Shown here one piece after another: positions 54,100 through 64,000 of a stretch of DNA of 64,000 nt (position 1 is its first letter; each line of letters opens with the position of its first letter). A program made the position numbers and the translations under genes. This DNA comes from Sepioteuthis lessoniana (taxonomy: Eukaryota; Mollusca; Cephalopoda; Myopsida; Loliginidae): the NCBI GenBank assembly GCA_963585895.1, contig OY757911.1, positions 60,995,602 through 61,059,601 on the forward strand, given 5' to 3'. The notes beneath the pieces are model-generated. The model was not told the origin of the DNA and searched no databases. It worked only from the letters and a program-made list of their open reading frames with translations.

Positions 54100-54535
54100 G
54101 TTAATTTAGGGCTAGACTGACCGCTGCTGGCAAGGGGCTTCCAAACTTCACGTTAACACACACACCCACCAGGCCACTAGCTCTTCCTACCCCTAGAACA
54201 ATGGAAGATATGGACCTCTAGGTTTAGATATAATAATATTAAATATAGTAGTCGACAACTCCGGTTTCCCGTAAGATATTTTTAAAGGAAAGAATAGGAT
54301 AATTTAGGCGAGAATAACATAAGGCGAAAGAAGCTGAAAACAAACATGTAACAGATACCTTGACAGCAGACAGCTGAATGAACAAACTTCAACACATGGG
54401 AACATTAAAATATAACAATCTTTTTAATATACACGCGGACAGCCATATTCAACGTGTCGGCTATATTATCAGCGGATAATACATGACTATAAATGTCTTT
54501 CTTACTTTTTTCTTTTTCTTTAGTCTTTCTTTAAA

Positions 54536-54583
<48 letters not shown>

Positions 54584-55700
54584 ATAATTGGGAGTTGGCA
54601 GAAACAGTCTTAATGTTTACTAATCTTTTGACGGGTTCCTTCGGAGAGTATTTTCTCTTTTACGGGCCGGCAGACTTTATATTATATATGACTCTGGCTT
54701 GAAGGCATAGGTTCTTCCACTTGTCCAAGATTCTTTCCCATTTCTTCACCCGGAATCTTGGCATCAGATCACGCGTACACTCACGGCTACCTCATCTTCA
54801 AAAACTGTTCTTCACCCGGAGTTTGGCATGAGACTCCGCTCACCACGACCTCTGTTCCAAAACTGATTTTCTTTACCCGTATTTCCGCTGACGGAACGAA
54901 GGTGCCACTTCCGTTTTAGGGTTCTGGCCAATTGTTTCGCTTCTATCTTCCAACTTCCTCTGTCAGGCGATTCCTTAGGACCACTATCTCTTTCACCCGG
55001 TCACAGAGTGCAAACATCTGTTGGCTTTCATTCTGACCTAGATTTATTACTTAGGCTTTGAGGAATTGACCTATATTACTATTCCTCTCTTAACGGTCAT
55101 TCTTTAGCGGCCTGCTAATTCAAACACGGTGGGATAGTAGAAATTCCTTATTTCTCTCTTCTCAGTGGTAGATCACGTGACATGTGTCATGTGCTAGAGT
55201 GTACTCAAGTGTAACGTGTTTGTCGTTTCTTCATCCCAAGAAGAACACTAAAGCACCTTTTCATGAATTTATGTTTTAACTTATCTTTTCTAGTGTGTTC
55301 TTATATCGATAGCCGTGTAAAAGATCGTTTGAAGCACACACTAAATCACAAGTGTCACCAGTTTTGTTTTGTTTTTTAAATAAAAATGACATTTCTAAAT
55401 CTGAACGACCCTCCGTATGAATAACTCTGAATTTCGACGAAGCCAGAGATTTCTCTTGTTACGCATTTGTCCTATTCTTCTCCAGATTTGGTTCCTAAGG
55501 GTTATTGTTTTGTTACAAAAAACAAAATCCACCGTAAAATGTCGTTGATTTCAGATGGAAGCAGAGATATAAACCTGGTTCTTGAAACGACACCTTTTGC
55601 GCATACGAGAGCTAGAAGAACGCTTGGAACTTTGTATCGTTAGTAGAGACGAATATTTTGAAACAAATCTTATTACTACGTAAAAAGTAGAAAAACTTTC
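54100..55700. other. No gene; (GA)n and a moderately GC-rich tract
   Basis: A (GA)n array lies at 54540-54581. From about 54590 to 55260 base composition is more balanced than the local average, with a repeated TTCACCCGGAVTYTTGGCAT motif (about 54747 and 54813) and TTTCACCCGGTCACAG (54993). No frame of length or recognised repeat was found. Confidence 0.5.
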
Positions 55701-55719
55701 TTTCAATGAGGCTTAGAAT

Positions 55720-55905
55720 TACTCCCATGTCAACTCTGAACCGGAGCAGGAGTACCTATTTTGGTCCCATATATGGGCCAAATATACGTTTAAAATTATT
55801 CAAAATGAATACTTGACAACATATAACTGTAAATTATTCATATCAAGAAATTACTTAAAGCTGTTATTGTTTACTAAGTGTTATCATCAGTTATTTGAAA
55901 TCATG
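55720..55905 (+). mobile_element. Rep-A fragment
   Basis: The end of the head (ACTCTGAACCGGAGCAGGAG, TTGGTCCCATATATGGGCC) followed by degenerate second-type units (GAATACTTGACAACATATAA). Confidence 0.5.
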
Positions 55906-55911
55906 CTGAGG

Positions 55912-56117
55912 GGTGTCCTCGTAGTTTAATGGTTAAAGCGATGGACTACGAAATCGTAGTAAGTGAGTTCGAACTCTAGTCTCGCTATTACGTTCACCTT
56001 GGAAAAAGAATGAAACTCCTTATCCTCCCAGCTATGGGTTAATTAGTACCAGTGCTGTTTTCTACAATTGATTTAGCATTGATATACCCCCAAAGTTTGA
56101 TATGCCATAAAACAAAG
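55912..56117 (+). mobile_element. SINE-C2
   Basis: The head GGTGTCCTCGTAGTTTAATG with GTTAAAGCGATGGACTACG and GTGAGTTCGAACTCTAGTC (B box) is the same tRNA-like head as SINE-C1. The 3' end is the C2 tail (TTAGCATTGATATACCCCCA, TTGATATGCCATAAAAC). Confidence 0.82.
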
Positions 56118-56179
56118 AAACTGAAATAAACTGTCAGAACAAATGACTATTACTAAATAGAAATAATTATCTGACACTA

Positions 56180-56410
56180 TCGGTCCATTGAACTAGTGGG
56201 TAGAGTGTTCGCCAGTTGGCCGAGAGACCGCAATTCAATCCCAGGTATAGTCATACTAAAGACTCATATGTGGTACTTGATACCCCTTGCTTAACACTCA
56301 GTATTATAAGGTACGGATCATGGGTAAAGTGGAGGATCCAGGAAAGAGAGTTGCGCTCTTCTCTACGCCTCGGTGTGGTAGCTTATGATTATATCAACTG
56401 AGCTTACTTT
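56180..56410 (+). mobile_element. SINE-B
   Basis: GTGGGTAGAGTGTTCGCC, GCAATTCAATCCCAGG (B box), TACTAAAGACTCATATGTGG, GCTTAACACTCAGTATTATA. Confidence 0.85.
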
Positions 56411-56474
56411 ATTTAATTATTAGTCATATGTTGGAATACTAGACACCATAGTACTATATGAAAATTATTTGTAC

Positions 56475-56725
56475 TGCTTAGGTTTGGCTTGGTTTCTTTG
56501 CTTAATGACATCTCAACATTCTTGGGTTATTCAATCCCAAAGCCATGCTCATAGAAGAACAGTACTGATATTATTTAACCCACATCTGAGGGTGATAAAA
56601 GGGTCATACCTTTCCCCAAGGTCATAAGCTCGAAAGTGAACCTAATAGAGCGACTAGAATATGAATTCGCAAACTACGATGTCGGACTCCAGGACATTAG
56701 CCACTACGCTTTGAGGACTTTCCTT
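56475..56725 (-). mobile_element. SINE-C2, minus strand
   Basis: The minus strand reads AAAGTCCTCAAAGCGTAGTG, a decayed head and body, GGGTTAAATAATATCAGTAC, CTGTTCTTCTATGAGCATGG, ATTGAATAACCCAAGAATG, TTGAGATGTCATTAAGCAAA. With 55912-56117 it forms an inverted pair about 360 bp apart. Confidence 0.78.
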
Positions 56726-56814
56726 GCACTAGATAGGAAGACTTGATAACATATAAATATGTGCAAAAAATTTCAGAAACAACTCCATAAACATTACAAA
56801 TGCACAATGAATGC

Positions 56815-56885
56815 AATTCCCTAACTTCTAGGCATGAAATAACTTTAGATGTTTGAAATGCCGTTAAAATCAATTAATCATAAAA
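56815..56885 (+). repeat. Tail-type repeat
   Basis: AATGCAATTCCCTAACTTCT, GGCATGAAATAACTTTAG and AATGCCGTTAAAATCAATTA; the same subtype as 39160-39225. Confidence 0.55.
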
Positions 56886-56932
56886 TTAGTAAACTTGTTT
56901 TTGAAAAAAAATGTCTTTTTTATTTTTAAATA

Positions 56933-57270
56933 TACCTCATATGACGGCATATAAGGCGTATTTTCTTTTACTAAAAATATCTTTTAAAATTCCCCTGTGT
57001 CTTATATGCCATATGTTGGTTTAAAATGTTCGATAGTCGACCGAAATAAGCTGCATGGCAACTCCTATTAGCTTAGTCTATAGAGAAACTTTCATATACC
57101 TATTGTCTTTATTTAAAAGGCTATTATGTAAATTAAAATGTTATCATTGATAATATTCATAATATTAATTTCATCTCGTTTAATATTGGTACTTTTTTTC
57201 TTGATTTTCCCTGCTGAAATTAGGGTACATCCTATACACCTGAGCGTCTTATATGACGTCAAATACGGTA
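56933..57270. mobile_element. 338-bp MITE with TA target duplication
   Basis: 26-bp terminal inverted repeats: TACCTCATATGACGGCATAT with AAGGCG (left) and, inverted, TACCGTATTTGACGTCATAT with AAGACG (right), 21 of 26 identical. A TA dinucleotide lies on each side. TACCGTATTT- and CATATAAG-type ends are typical of pogo/Tc1-like non-autonomous elements. No transposase. Confidence 0.75.
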
Positions 57271-57283
57271 GTTTATTCATTCT

Positions 57284-57358
57284 CTCTCCTCTCTATCTCT
57301 CTCTCTTCCTCTCTCTCTTTCTCTTTCTGCACCTCTCTCTGTGTGTGCATGTGTGTAT

Positions 57359-57406
<48 letters not shown>
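57284..57406. repeat. (CT)n-rich and (TG)n microsatellite
   Basis: CT-rich, then TG with TATG interruptions. Confidence 0.94.
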
Positions 57407-57409
<3 letters not shown>

Positions 57410-58430
57410 TTCTTTTGAATGTATACTTTTATATACGTTCTAATCCACTTTTTTCCTAATACATAAACATATCAATTACGATAAGAAAGAACAGTTTTTA
57501 CCTATATGTCATCAAAAAACAAACAAACCAACAAACCATTTTTATGTTTAAATGTTTTCTTTATGTAATGTATATGTTTACATTCTCTGAAATTAAAAAA
57601 AAAACAAACGTACCGCTTGTATAAGATATCAGTTTTAAGCTTGTTAAGAAGATATTTTTAACAGGTGGCTCTATTATCTATATTTATCTGAATAATGTTT
57701 ACTTTTCTTGTTATCTATTCAATGTTTGTATCCATTAATAATGAATGTTAGTAAATTTTTGTTATGATTTACATTGTTTAAACGAAAATGTAACCGAATC
57801 GGGTGGATAAAATACAGCGTAATACAAACGAGGGAAATAAATTCATTCTGTTATTAAGAAAGGTAGTATGTCAAAAATAATATGCAATGATCTTGGCCTT
57901 TAGAGAGAAATACACAATTAAGCATGATTACAAATATCTACTCCAAGCGTCTTTTATTCGAAACCATCATCTCTGAGGTAATTGAATCGTTACTTGTCTT
58001 TATGAAGATTCTTCTTGAGTTGTCGATAATTGTTGTAATAGTTGTGTTGTGCATGGAATTTCGTGAGGTCTGAAAAATAGCTTAAATCTGGTTAATATGG
58101 CGGCCAATAGGCTATTTAGTTGTATACCTTTGAAATGTTACCTGGCTGCAAATATATATTATAAAAATGAATAGTTGGATAATTCCATCTCATCCAGTGG
58201 GTTAGGTTGAACGACATATGCTTGATCTATCTCTCTAAACTGAAAATAGCATATAACCGGATCTTGCCAAGGTAACTAGATTCGGTCAGCCATCTCGGTG
58301 ATGGCGGGGGGGGGGGGGCAGGCTGAACGATGTCGCCAACGCGATTTGGAGGAGCAGGCGAGGTGTTCTGTGAACTCCTATTAAAGACGATGGAATTTTT
58401 CAATTTGTCCTCCTTTAATGACTGGGATAT
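57410..58430. other. No gene; poly-G run
   Basis: AT-rich, no motif. A run of 14 G lies at about 58305-58318 (GATGGC then G's). Confidence 0.5.
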
Positions 58431-58985
58431 TGTAACATATTGACCCCGGCCAAGCTGTCAAAATAGGAAATGCACCTGAGTAAATAACAAGTGCATCCAG
58501 TCGAGAAATATCAGGATATAACCTTGAGCGTGGACGGGTTGAAATGAGTGCGATTTGTGACGCTCACAAGAAGAAGGTGGGAGTCGAACAATTATATAAC
58601 CCGGGTGAAGACAGGAAGTCAGTCAGTTGGAGATAAGATACGGTAGAGAAAACTAGCACCCAGCAGAGGGGGCCCACAGGTCCCCCGATTGAGCAGTTGA
58701 AGTTCAGATCAGTTGGAGAGAAGATGCTGGAATGAGAACATATCCCAGAGAGGCTGGGCCCCTAGGTCCCCGGTTGAGCAGCCCAGATCGAAAAGGAAAG
58801 AAACGCTGTTATGGGCATAAGAGTGGGGGGTCAATATGTTGCAGTTCTGTTCGGTCTCCAACTCCCTCTCACAGTAAAACCTTTAGTAACCCTTTCGAAC
58901 CCTTTTAAATGAAGTGAGAGGTATATTTTTCTAAAGACCTGTGTCGCTCGTCTTTATAGTGTTGTTGTTATGATTCGGCATGCGT
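58431..58985 (+). mobile_element. Possible solo LTR-like fossil or inverted-repeat element
   Basis: TGTAACATATTGACCCC at 58432 is inverted at about 58829-58845 as GGGGTCAATATGTTGCA, giving TG...CA-type ends around ~415 bp. Inside is ATTATATAACCCGGGTGAAG, resembling a TATA box, then GGAAGTCAGTCAG. Beyond, CTCTCACAGTAAAACC and a GAAGTGAGAGGTATATTTTT block resemble the end of 37925-38280. Two readings: a decayed solo LTR or an element bounded by the inverted repeat. No internal genes. Confidence 0.35.
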
Positions 58986-59585
58986 CTGCATATCCGTATG
59001 TATAGTTGTTCATGGCTATACAACAGTATGAGGAGACGAATTTTCACGTGAACGCATAAAGAATAATCAATTCAACGGAACCGGGAAAATCGGTTTCAAC
59101 TCGAATAGAAAAGAACTCCCCAGCACGTGTATATGTTAGTCATTTATACCTACTTCCGCGGCCCCAGAAATTAAACAGAGACAATAAAGCCACACGTGTC
59201 CTAATGCTTGAGAGGAATTGTGCTTTTTTGCTTCCTTTTCCACATCCCACGATTATTCACCACTGAGTGAACAGTCGTCGGTGACTGGGCTATCGAAGTC
59301 ATGTTAATGTTAATGAAACCAGTTTCATATCCTCTACACACAATGGAGGCTCAGGATAACTGAAACACAGCATCGCTATATAGAAATAGGCAGTGTAGTA
59401 TGCTGTTCAAGTTGCATTGAGATCTGCGCGTGTCAAAACTGCTAAGCCGTACTCCAGTTTCACAAGTGGTCAATGTGTATTACCTCAAAACAACATTCAA
59501 ACTATTGCAGAGACAGCATCAGCTTTACTCAGATCCCGCTGACAGGCTATATCTAAAACTAGCGTGTTCGTTTTTACATATGTAC
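58986..59585. other. No gene recognised
   Basis: Mixed composition, no frame or family identified. Confidence 0.45.
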
Positions 59586-59589
59586 TCAG

Positions 59590-59785
59590 ACATTTAACCG
59601 AAAATGGTACTTGATGCCGCCTTGCTTAACACTCAGCATTATAGGGTAACGATCGAGGGTAAAGTGGAGCAATCCAGGGAATGGAGAAGCGCCCTCCCCT
59701 ACACTTTGGTATAGTAGCTATATAAAAAGGAGCCTACAGGTCAACCTTGACTAAGGTCGCCAACTTCATTTACTTTACATCCTAA
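59590..59785 (+). mobile_element. SINE-B, head missing
   Basis: AAAATGGTACTTGATGCCGC, TTGCTTAACACTCAGCATTA, GGAGCAATCCAGGGAATGGA, then CCTTGACTAAGGTCGCCAAC. Confidence 0.82.
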
Positions 59786-59999
59786 CCCAGAGTTCAAGCT
59801 GCTCCACCAGTCAGATAATACAATCTACTTTGCGGAATGATGTTTCATAATCGTCGACTATCAAGCTCCTCATTATTTAACAACGTCATTGGTTACTGTG
59901 CCACCCGTAAAACATTGCAGTTTGGCTGTAGAAAGTTGTCACCGTCCCCTCGGGTTAGATGAGTCATGTTTCCAATTTTTTTGGCTATTTCAAATTCCT

Positions 60000-60042
60000 C
60001 AACTATAATAAAGAATTATTTTCCAGCCATTTGCTTCATCAG
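60000..60042 (-). ncRNA. Weak hammerhead-like core
   Basis: The minus strand reads CTGATGA (60042-60036), AGC-AAATG-GCT as stem II, G, GAAA, then AATAA-TTCT-TTATT as a possible stem III and A. No stem I pairing with the sequence before CTGATGA was found. The stem II layout resembles the motif at 61689. Could be chance. Confidence 0.25.
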
Positions 60043-60290
60043 TGCATACGCCTATGTTCACATAATAACATACCCCGTATATAAATGATAGGCAAGAATA
60101 TATATATTAGACAGTTGATCAACAAATTTGTACATTGCCACGCAGGATAAAACGCATCATAGCTGTAAGAGTATGCAAATCTATCAAGTTACGACCCTAG
60201 TTCTTAATATTTATTCGATAGTCAGTTACTTAGTTTGTAGACTCACACACTGTTACAAAATCAATCTTGTATTTTTTCATTGTATCATGT

Positions 60291-60296
<6 letters not shown>

Positions 60297-60340
<44 letters not shown>

Positions 60341-60392
60341 AATGAATCTAATATATCAAATAGAGGGATATTATACCGAAATATAGATACAG

Positions 60393-60445
<53 letters not shown>
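60297..60445. repeat. Two (TA)n microsatellites
   Basis: TA arrays at 60297-60339 and 60394-60445 around a ~55-bp spacer. Confidence 0.95.
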
Positions 60446-60446
<1 letters not shown>

Positions 60447-60449
60447 CTG

Positions 60450-61121
60450 GCCTTCCTTGCATGTGCAGGGTGTGACACAAGGTTGAATTTTTAGTGGAGT
60501 TTAACATGTTTGAATTCAGAATTGTTCTTCTCAAAGACTGGTCGCCAAACAAAGATTAAAGAGCCTAATCTCTCCTGTTATTTACCCATGGAAGCAAATG
60601 GTCTTAGAGTTCTGTGAAAGGCAAACATGGGTCACCGTGTCCATTTCTTACACTAGTAACGATTGCACAACGAAAGATTTCATAAAATGTTGAAATATAA
60701 ATATAAATATTAGTTAATTAGATTATGTTTAATCCTTCGTACACACTTGCTTAATCATTAGACGAATTTCGTTACGTCAAGAGTACATTTGCATAAATTT
60801 GCATAAATATGCTTTTTTAATTCATTTTTTCCGATTTTGCCCTCCTTAATTCTACGTCGTGGATTGTGCGAGGAATATTAAACAGTTATATTTAGAAAAT
60901 ATTATCTTTAGAGGAAATGTGTTTCCATTAATGACTATATTTTTCGAATGTACGAAACTTTTGGTACAGGAATTGAAACGACGTGGTAAGAAAATTTATT
61001 GTAGGGTTTATCTTGCTCTACTATCCAGAATTTTGAGCACTCTTTTCAATTCAAAAAACGTTTTCGTCACGATTTTTTAATTCACAATTTGCGTTTCTGT
61101 GTATATGCGATTTTCTGTGTA

Positions 61122-61125
<4 letters not shown>
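60450..61125. other. No gene recognised
   Basis: AT-rich. A 73-codon frame at 60859-61080 (plus) has no recognised motif. Confidence 0.5.

Positions 61126-61202
<77 letters not shown>
61126..61202. repeat. (TA)38 microsatellite
   Basis: Pure TA array, among the longest TA runs in the window, directly before a SINE-C head. Confidence 0.97.
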
Positions 61203-61204
<2 letters not shown>

Positions 61205-61460
61205 CAACAGTGGCGCAATGGTTATCATCGAAAAAGACCAGTGCGACACGCGTTCAAATCCTGATCACTGTTTGCTATTCACACTGACCTAATTCCTTGG
61301 AAAATTATGCATCCAGTTATTCTCTCTCCAATAGAGAAAACTGAGCCCTTTAACCTCGGTAATAGCAACTGATCTTGGAGAGGTAATACTTTAAATTCGA
61401 ACTTGTTAAACTTTTCAAAAAGTGACCTTGCGTCTCACATCCTTTTCGTTCGAAAGGTTT
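61203..61460 (+). mobile_element. SINE-C1
   Basis: Head GGCAACAGTGGCGCAATGGT with TATCATCG and CACGCGTTCAAATCCTGATC (B box). Body ATAGCAACTGATCTTGGAGA, tail AAAGTGACCTTGCGTCTCAC and TCCTTTTCG. (TA)n lies on both sides (61126-61202 and 61460-61486). Confidence 0.78.
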
Positions 61461-61523
61461 GATATATATATATATATATATATACTTTTTTGTAGGTCCA
61501 AAAAGAGAATAAAAATATTTTTT

Positions 61524-61785
61524 AATGAATTAGTTCGCGAAGACATTTTATTTTTTAGAATTTAATTATTCATTTTGTTCTCATATACGTTTTTGTTTCT
61601 AGCTTTCGTCAGAGAAATATATGCTACAAGGCCTTTTTAATTGGGTATTCAATGAGACTTGAAATCACTGGTGTTTGTTATATGAAACTGACTAAAGCAT
61701 CAAGCTGGAAACATACACGTATGTAAGAACAAAATAATTAAGTAAATTCTAAAAATCCAAATCTCTTCGTGAACCTATTCATTTT
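61524..61785. ncRNA. Inverted pair of hammerhead-like motifs
   Basis: Arms of about 100 bp (61524-61621 and 61683-61785) are inverted copies sharing AGAATTTA, TTTTGTTCT, ATACGT and GTTTC blocks. Minus-strand arm: CTGACGA (fits CUGANGA), a shortened stem II, GAAAC. Plus-strand arm: CTGACTA (61689-61695, two changes), AGC-ATCAA-GCT as stem II, G, GAA, ACATAC-AC-GTATGT as a 6-bp stem III, then A, giving a GUA cleavage triplet. Each arm has lost part of the core, and the arms complement each other. TA arrays lie on both sides (61460-61486, 61806-61871). Confidence 0.55.
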
Positions 61786-61787
61786 AA

Positions 61788-61871
<84 letters not shown>
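61788..61871. repeat. (CTAT)n(TA)n microsatellite
   Basis: CTAT array passing into TA. Confidence 0.96.
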
Positions 61872-61876
<5 letters not shown>

Positions 61877-61879
61877 TTA

Positions 61880-62630
61880 CCTATTATTTTGCCTGTTGAA
61901 ACAATTGTAGTATTACTTGCTTTATATTTACCGGTCAATGTCAATACCGAGATTCTCATAAAATATTGATAAAATCAACAAATATATGTATTCAAATTAA
62001 TTAAATGGACGCAAAAGGGGTGATATTTTTGAGCAAGTTACATTAAAGAAGAGAAATCATGAACGTCACCGTTTAGGCCATAAGTTTAACACAATATGTT
62101 TTATAGAAGTCTTAATCGCTTACTTTTCAGGTCATCACTTTAGCCTTATCAGTTACTACAATGTTAATTCAAACATAAGAAAATATCCTTAGTAAACAGG
62201 AAAAATATATGTTATATAGTAAAATACTGCCCTCCAATTCTGATTTAAAATTGTTTTTCCTGTTCAGCAACAGAAGTAGGAGCGATAGATATAAGCGCAT
62301 TTAATTGATCAGTGTTCCAATCATTTTGTGTCGGTCAGCTGTCTCAAACGCACACAGTTAACCTTTTATGTAAAGATATATGAACAGTCATCGGATTCTA
62401 CTGAATTATAAGTCTTTCACACTGTGCTTAACATAAGATTGTAGCTAATTTTGATTGCAATGTTTGGACGAAATGACAAGTTAGTTGAACAGGTTTTGAC
62501 CTAATGGCATATTATTCAGGATATTCGCAGAAGATTTGCCTACCATTGTATAATAATGTATATCAGGAGTGTTCACGATATTAAACTTAGAGTTTAATTA
62601 CTGACGCACCGATTATGCTTTCTTTCATAC
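61880..62630. other. No gene recognised
   Basis: AT-rich, stop-rich sequence. Confidence 0.5.
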
Positions 62631-62634
62631 TAAC

Positions 62635-62880
62635 TATGACGGTTAGAGTGTTTGCCAATAGCCCGGGAGACCTGGGTTCAATCCCAGGTCGAGTCATACC
62701 AAATACTGAAAAATGGTACTTGATGCCTCCTTGCTAAACACTCAGCATTATAAGGTATGGATCAAGTGGAGCAATCCAGGGAAAGGAGCAGCGCCCTTCC
62801 CTACATCTTGATGTAGTAGCTATTGAAAAGGGAGCCTTCGGGTCACCCTCGACTACGGTCGCCAACTTTATTATATTCCC
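62635..62880 (+). mobile_element. SINE-B, well preserved
   Basis: GGTTAGAGTGTTTGCCAATA (A-box side), CTGGGTTCAATCCCAGGTCG (B box), GTCATACCAAATACTGAAAA, TAAACACTCAGCATTATAAG, GGAGCCTTCGGGTCACCCTC and GACTACGGTCGCCAACTTTA. The cleanest SINE-B here. Confidence 0.9.
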
Positions 62881-62935
62881 TGTAAAAATATTTTAAAAAC
62901 AAGTGGAAAATTGCAATAAGTACTATTGTAAATTG

Positions 62936-64000
62936 TACCGTATAAGTCGACCGGGCATAAAAGTCAACCTGAAAATCTTTGGCTCAAAATTCTTGGTTAG
63001 ACCTATATCGGATGTATTCACCACGAAAGCTCCTGTACGAAGAATTCACAGTGATTGTCTCTCCATCTGAGAACAGTGCTAAAGATTCGAAAAGAGTTTG
63101 ATTAGTCCTTTGGGAATTACAAACGCACGGAAGCTCGAAAGTTACACTCTGACCGTTCCGTAAAGAAAAGAACTCCGGAAATTGATCTTGATCATAATGG
63201 ACAACGATAATAGCAAGTCAATCTACTCCATAACTAAAAACCTGAAAGTGCATGAAATTCTTATCAAAAACATGGAACATGAAGACATTTCTCATACAAG
63301 ATTATAAAGGGCCAATTTTTTTTTTAATCACATGTCATAAAGAACTAGAGGAAAGATCACGCTGCAAAGCTGTTGAACAAACTTAAGCATCCCCCTCAAA
63401 CCAAACATGCTTCTTGGTTAAGAAGCAATCTACCAAGATTAGATGATGAACACACAGAAGACCTGCTGGCTTACTCTGTCCGCACGAGAAGAACTGTTTG
63501 AATGAAAAAAGAATCAACCAGTCCTCATCATAATGTTTGGGGTGGTCACTAGCACAAGTGACGTTATGCCTTCATTCATATAGTAGTGCTCTCTTATATC
63601 GAGAGAGTGGCTGTTGGAAGACTCTACGTTTAATAACAGGACTTTGCGCCATACCAGAAAACCAGAAGATCCCAGTGTTAGCTGTAAGAAAATTTCTGCG
63701 ATCACGTCAATCCTAAAATCTGGTTTCCTAACTTCTCTTGTTTATCATTTGTGGGAAATGATTGAATAAGAGACCATCAAAACTCTTTGCAAAATTCAAA
63801 AATGAACTTAAGGCAAGGATAACAGTTTTCATTTACGGATTTAAGCAAGGAGACCGCCAAAAAGACTTACAAGAGATTCCAAAGTTATCTGAAGGTTATA
63901 GTTGAAGTCAGTGACGATTTTTTAAAAATAAATCTTTCGCATTTCAAGATATTTTCACATAATTTTGGCGAAAATATCAGATAAAGTGAGATGTCAGTGT
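62936..64000 (+). pseudogene. Decayed mariner transposase, running to the window end
   Basis: Across three plus frames the order of a mariner transposase is preserved. RKLESYTL and DNDNSKSIYSITKNLKVHEI lie near 63140-63260 (DNA-binding region). LRRGQFM-like sequence follows, then IPLKPNMLL near 63390-63415, HHNVWGGH near 63525, and VAVGRLYV with QDFAPYQK near 63605-63660 (second catalytic Asp). ENFCDHVNPKIWFPN is near 63680-63730, and DLSKETAKKTYKRFQSYLKV with VEVSDDFLK near 63840-63930. Several stops and frame shifts. The third Asp region is eroded. The first ~65 bp (TACCGTATAAGTCGACCGGG) resembles a transposon terminus. The right terminus may lie beyond position 64000. Confidence 0.75.

Noticed and set aside
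58305-58318. Poly-G run as a G-quadruplex regulator
   Set aside because: A single homopolymer run gives no specific evidence of function and could be a sequencing or assembly artefact.

Overview
This window looks like intergenic or intronic DNA from a large, repeat-rich, AT-rich animal genome, most likely a cephalopod mollusc and probably an octopus. Evidence: several tRNA-derived SINE families, RTE-type and other non-LTR retrotransposon 3' ends, Penelope-like and mariner fossils, and very abundant (CA)n(TA)n, (TC)n and (ATT)n microsatellites. No single-copy host gene, host exon, rRNA or functional tRNA gene could be supported. Almost every reading frame of 60-130 codons is a microsatellite translation, a transposon fragment or chance. 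Species assignment is inference.

Family names used below are local. Rep-A: a repeat with a conserved ~200-bp head, an internal array of degenerate ~55-75-bp units, and a 3' tail close to GGCATTAAATAACCTRCAAAGG then ATATGCCATAAAAC, often ending in (AACC)n. SINE-B: tRNA-like, with B box GGTTCAATCCC and body motif CTTAACACTCAGCATTATAA. SINE-C: tRNA-like head with two alternative tails, C1 and C2. SINE-G: ~385 bp, 18-bp target duplications. SINE-L: tRNA-like, GGGTTTCGATCC. RTE: RT carrying YADDIALLAN and ending in (ATG)n. LINE-E: ends in (AAT)n, with a CX2CX8HX4C knuckle behind the RT. PLE: Penelope-like. HHR: hammerhead-ribozyme-like motif.

Layout. 1-5 kb: SINE, Tc1/mariner-like termini, a 183-bp palindrome, PLE and mariner scraps. 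4.4-10.2 kb: three RTE pieces and Rep-A. 10.2-20.6 kb: SINE-B, LINE-E, four Rep-A copies, a diverged RTE-like piece and the best HHR (19713-19814, minus). 20.6-32.4 kb: SINE-C, SINE-L, RTE, a tandem LINE-E pair and a dimeric SINE-G with perfect 18-bp target duplications. 32.4-42.5 kb: Rep-A, LINE-E with knuckle, HHR-like elements, mariner ends, a second SINE-G and a PLE with RT and GIY-YIG remains. 42.5-48 kb: SINE-B copies, a deleted mariner and a MITE in TA repeats. 48-51.3 kb: an HHR-like repeat, then a fragment of a recurrent uncharacterised animal protein family inside ~103-bp inverted repeats. 51.3-64 kb: HHR-like inverted repeats, SINE-C/B, a TA-flanked MITE, an LTR-like fossil and a decayed mariner transposase running to the window end.

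The genes do not act together in a pathway. The most interesting system is a scattered set of hammerhead-like cores, several lying inside inverted repeats and next to TA microsatellites, which suggests retrozyme- or Penelope-derived ribozyme elements. The second is the inverted-repeat unit at 49.1-50.4 kb, a candidate poorly described DNA transposon.
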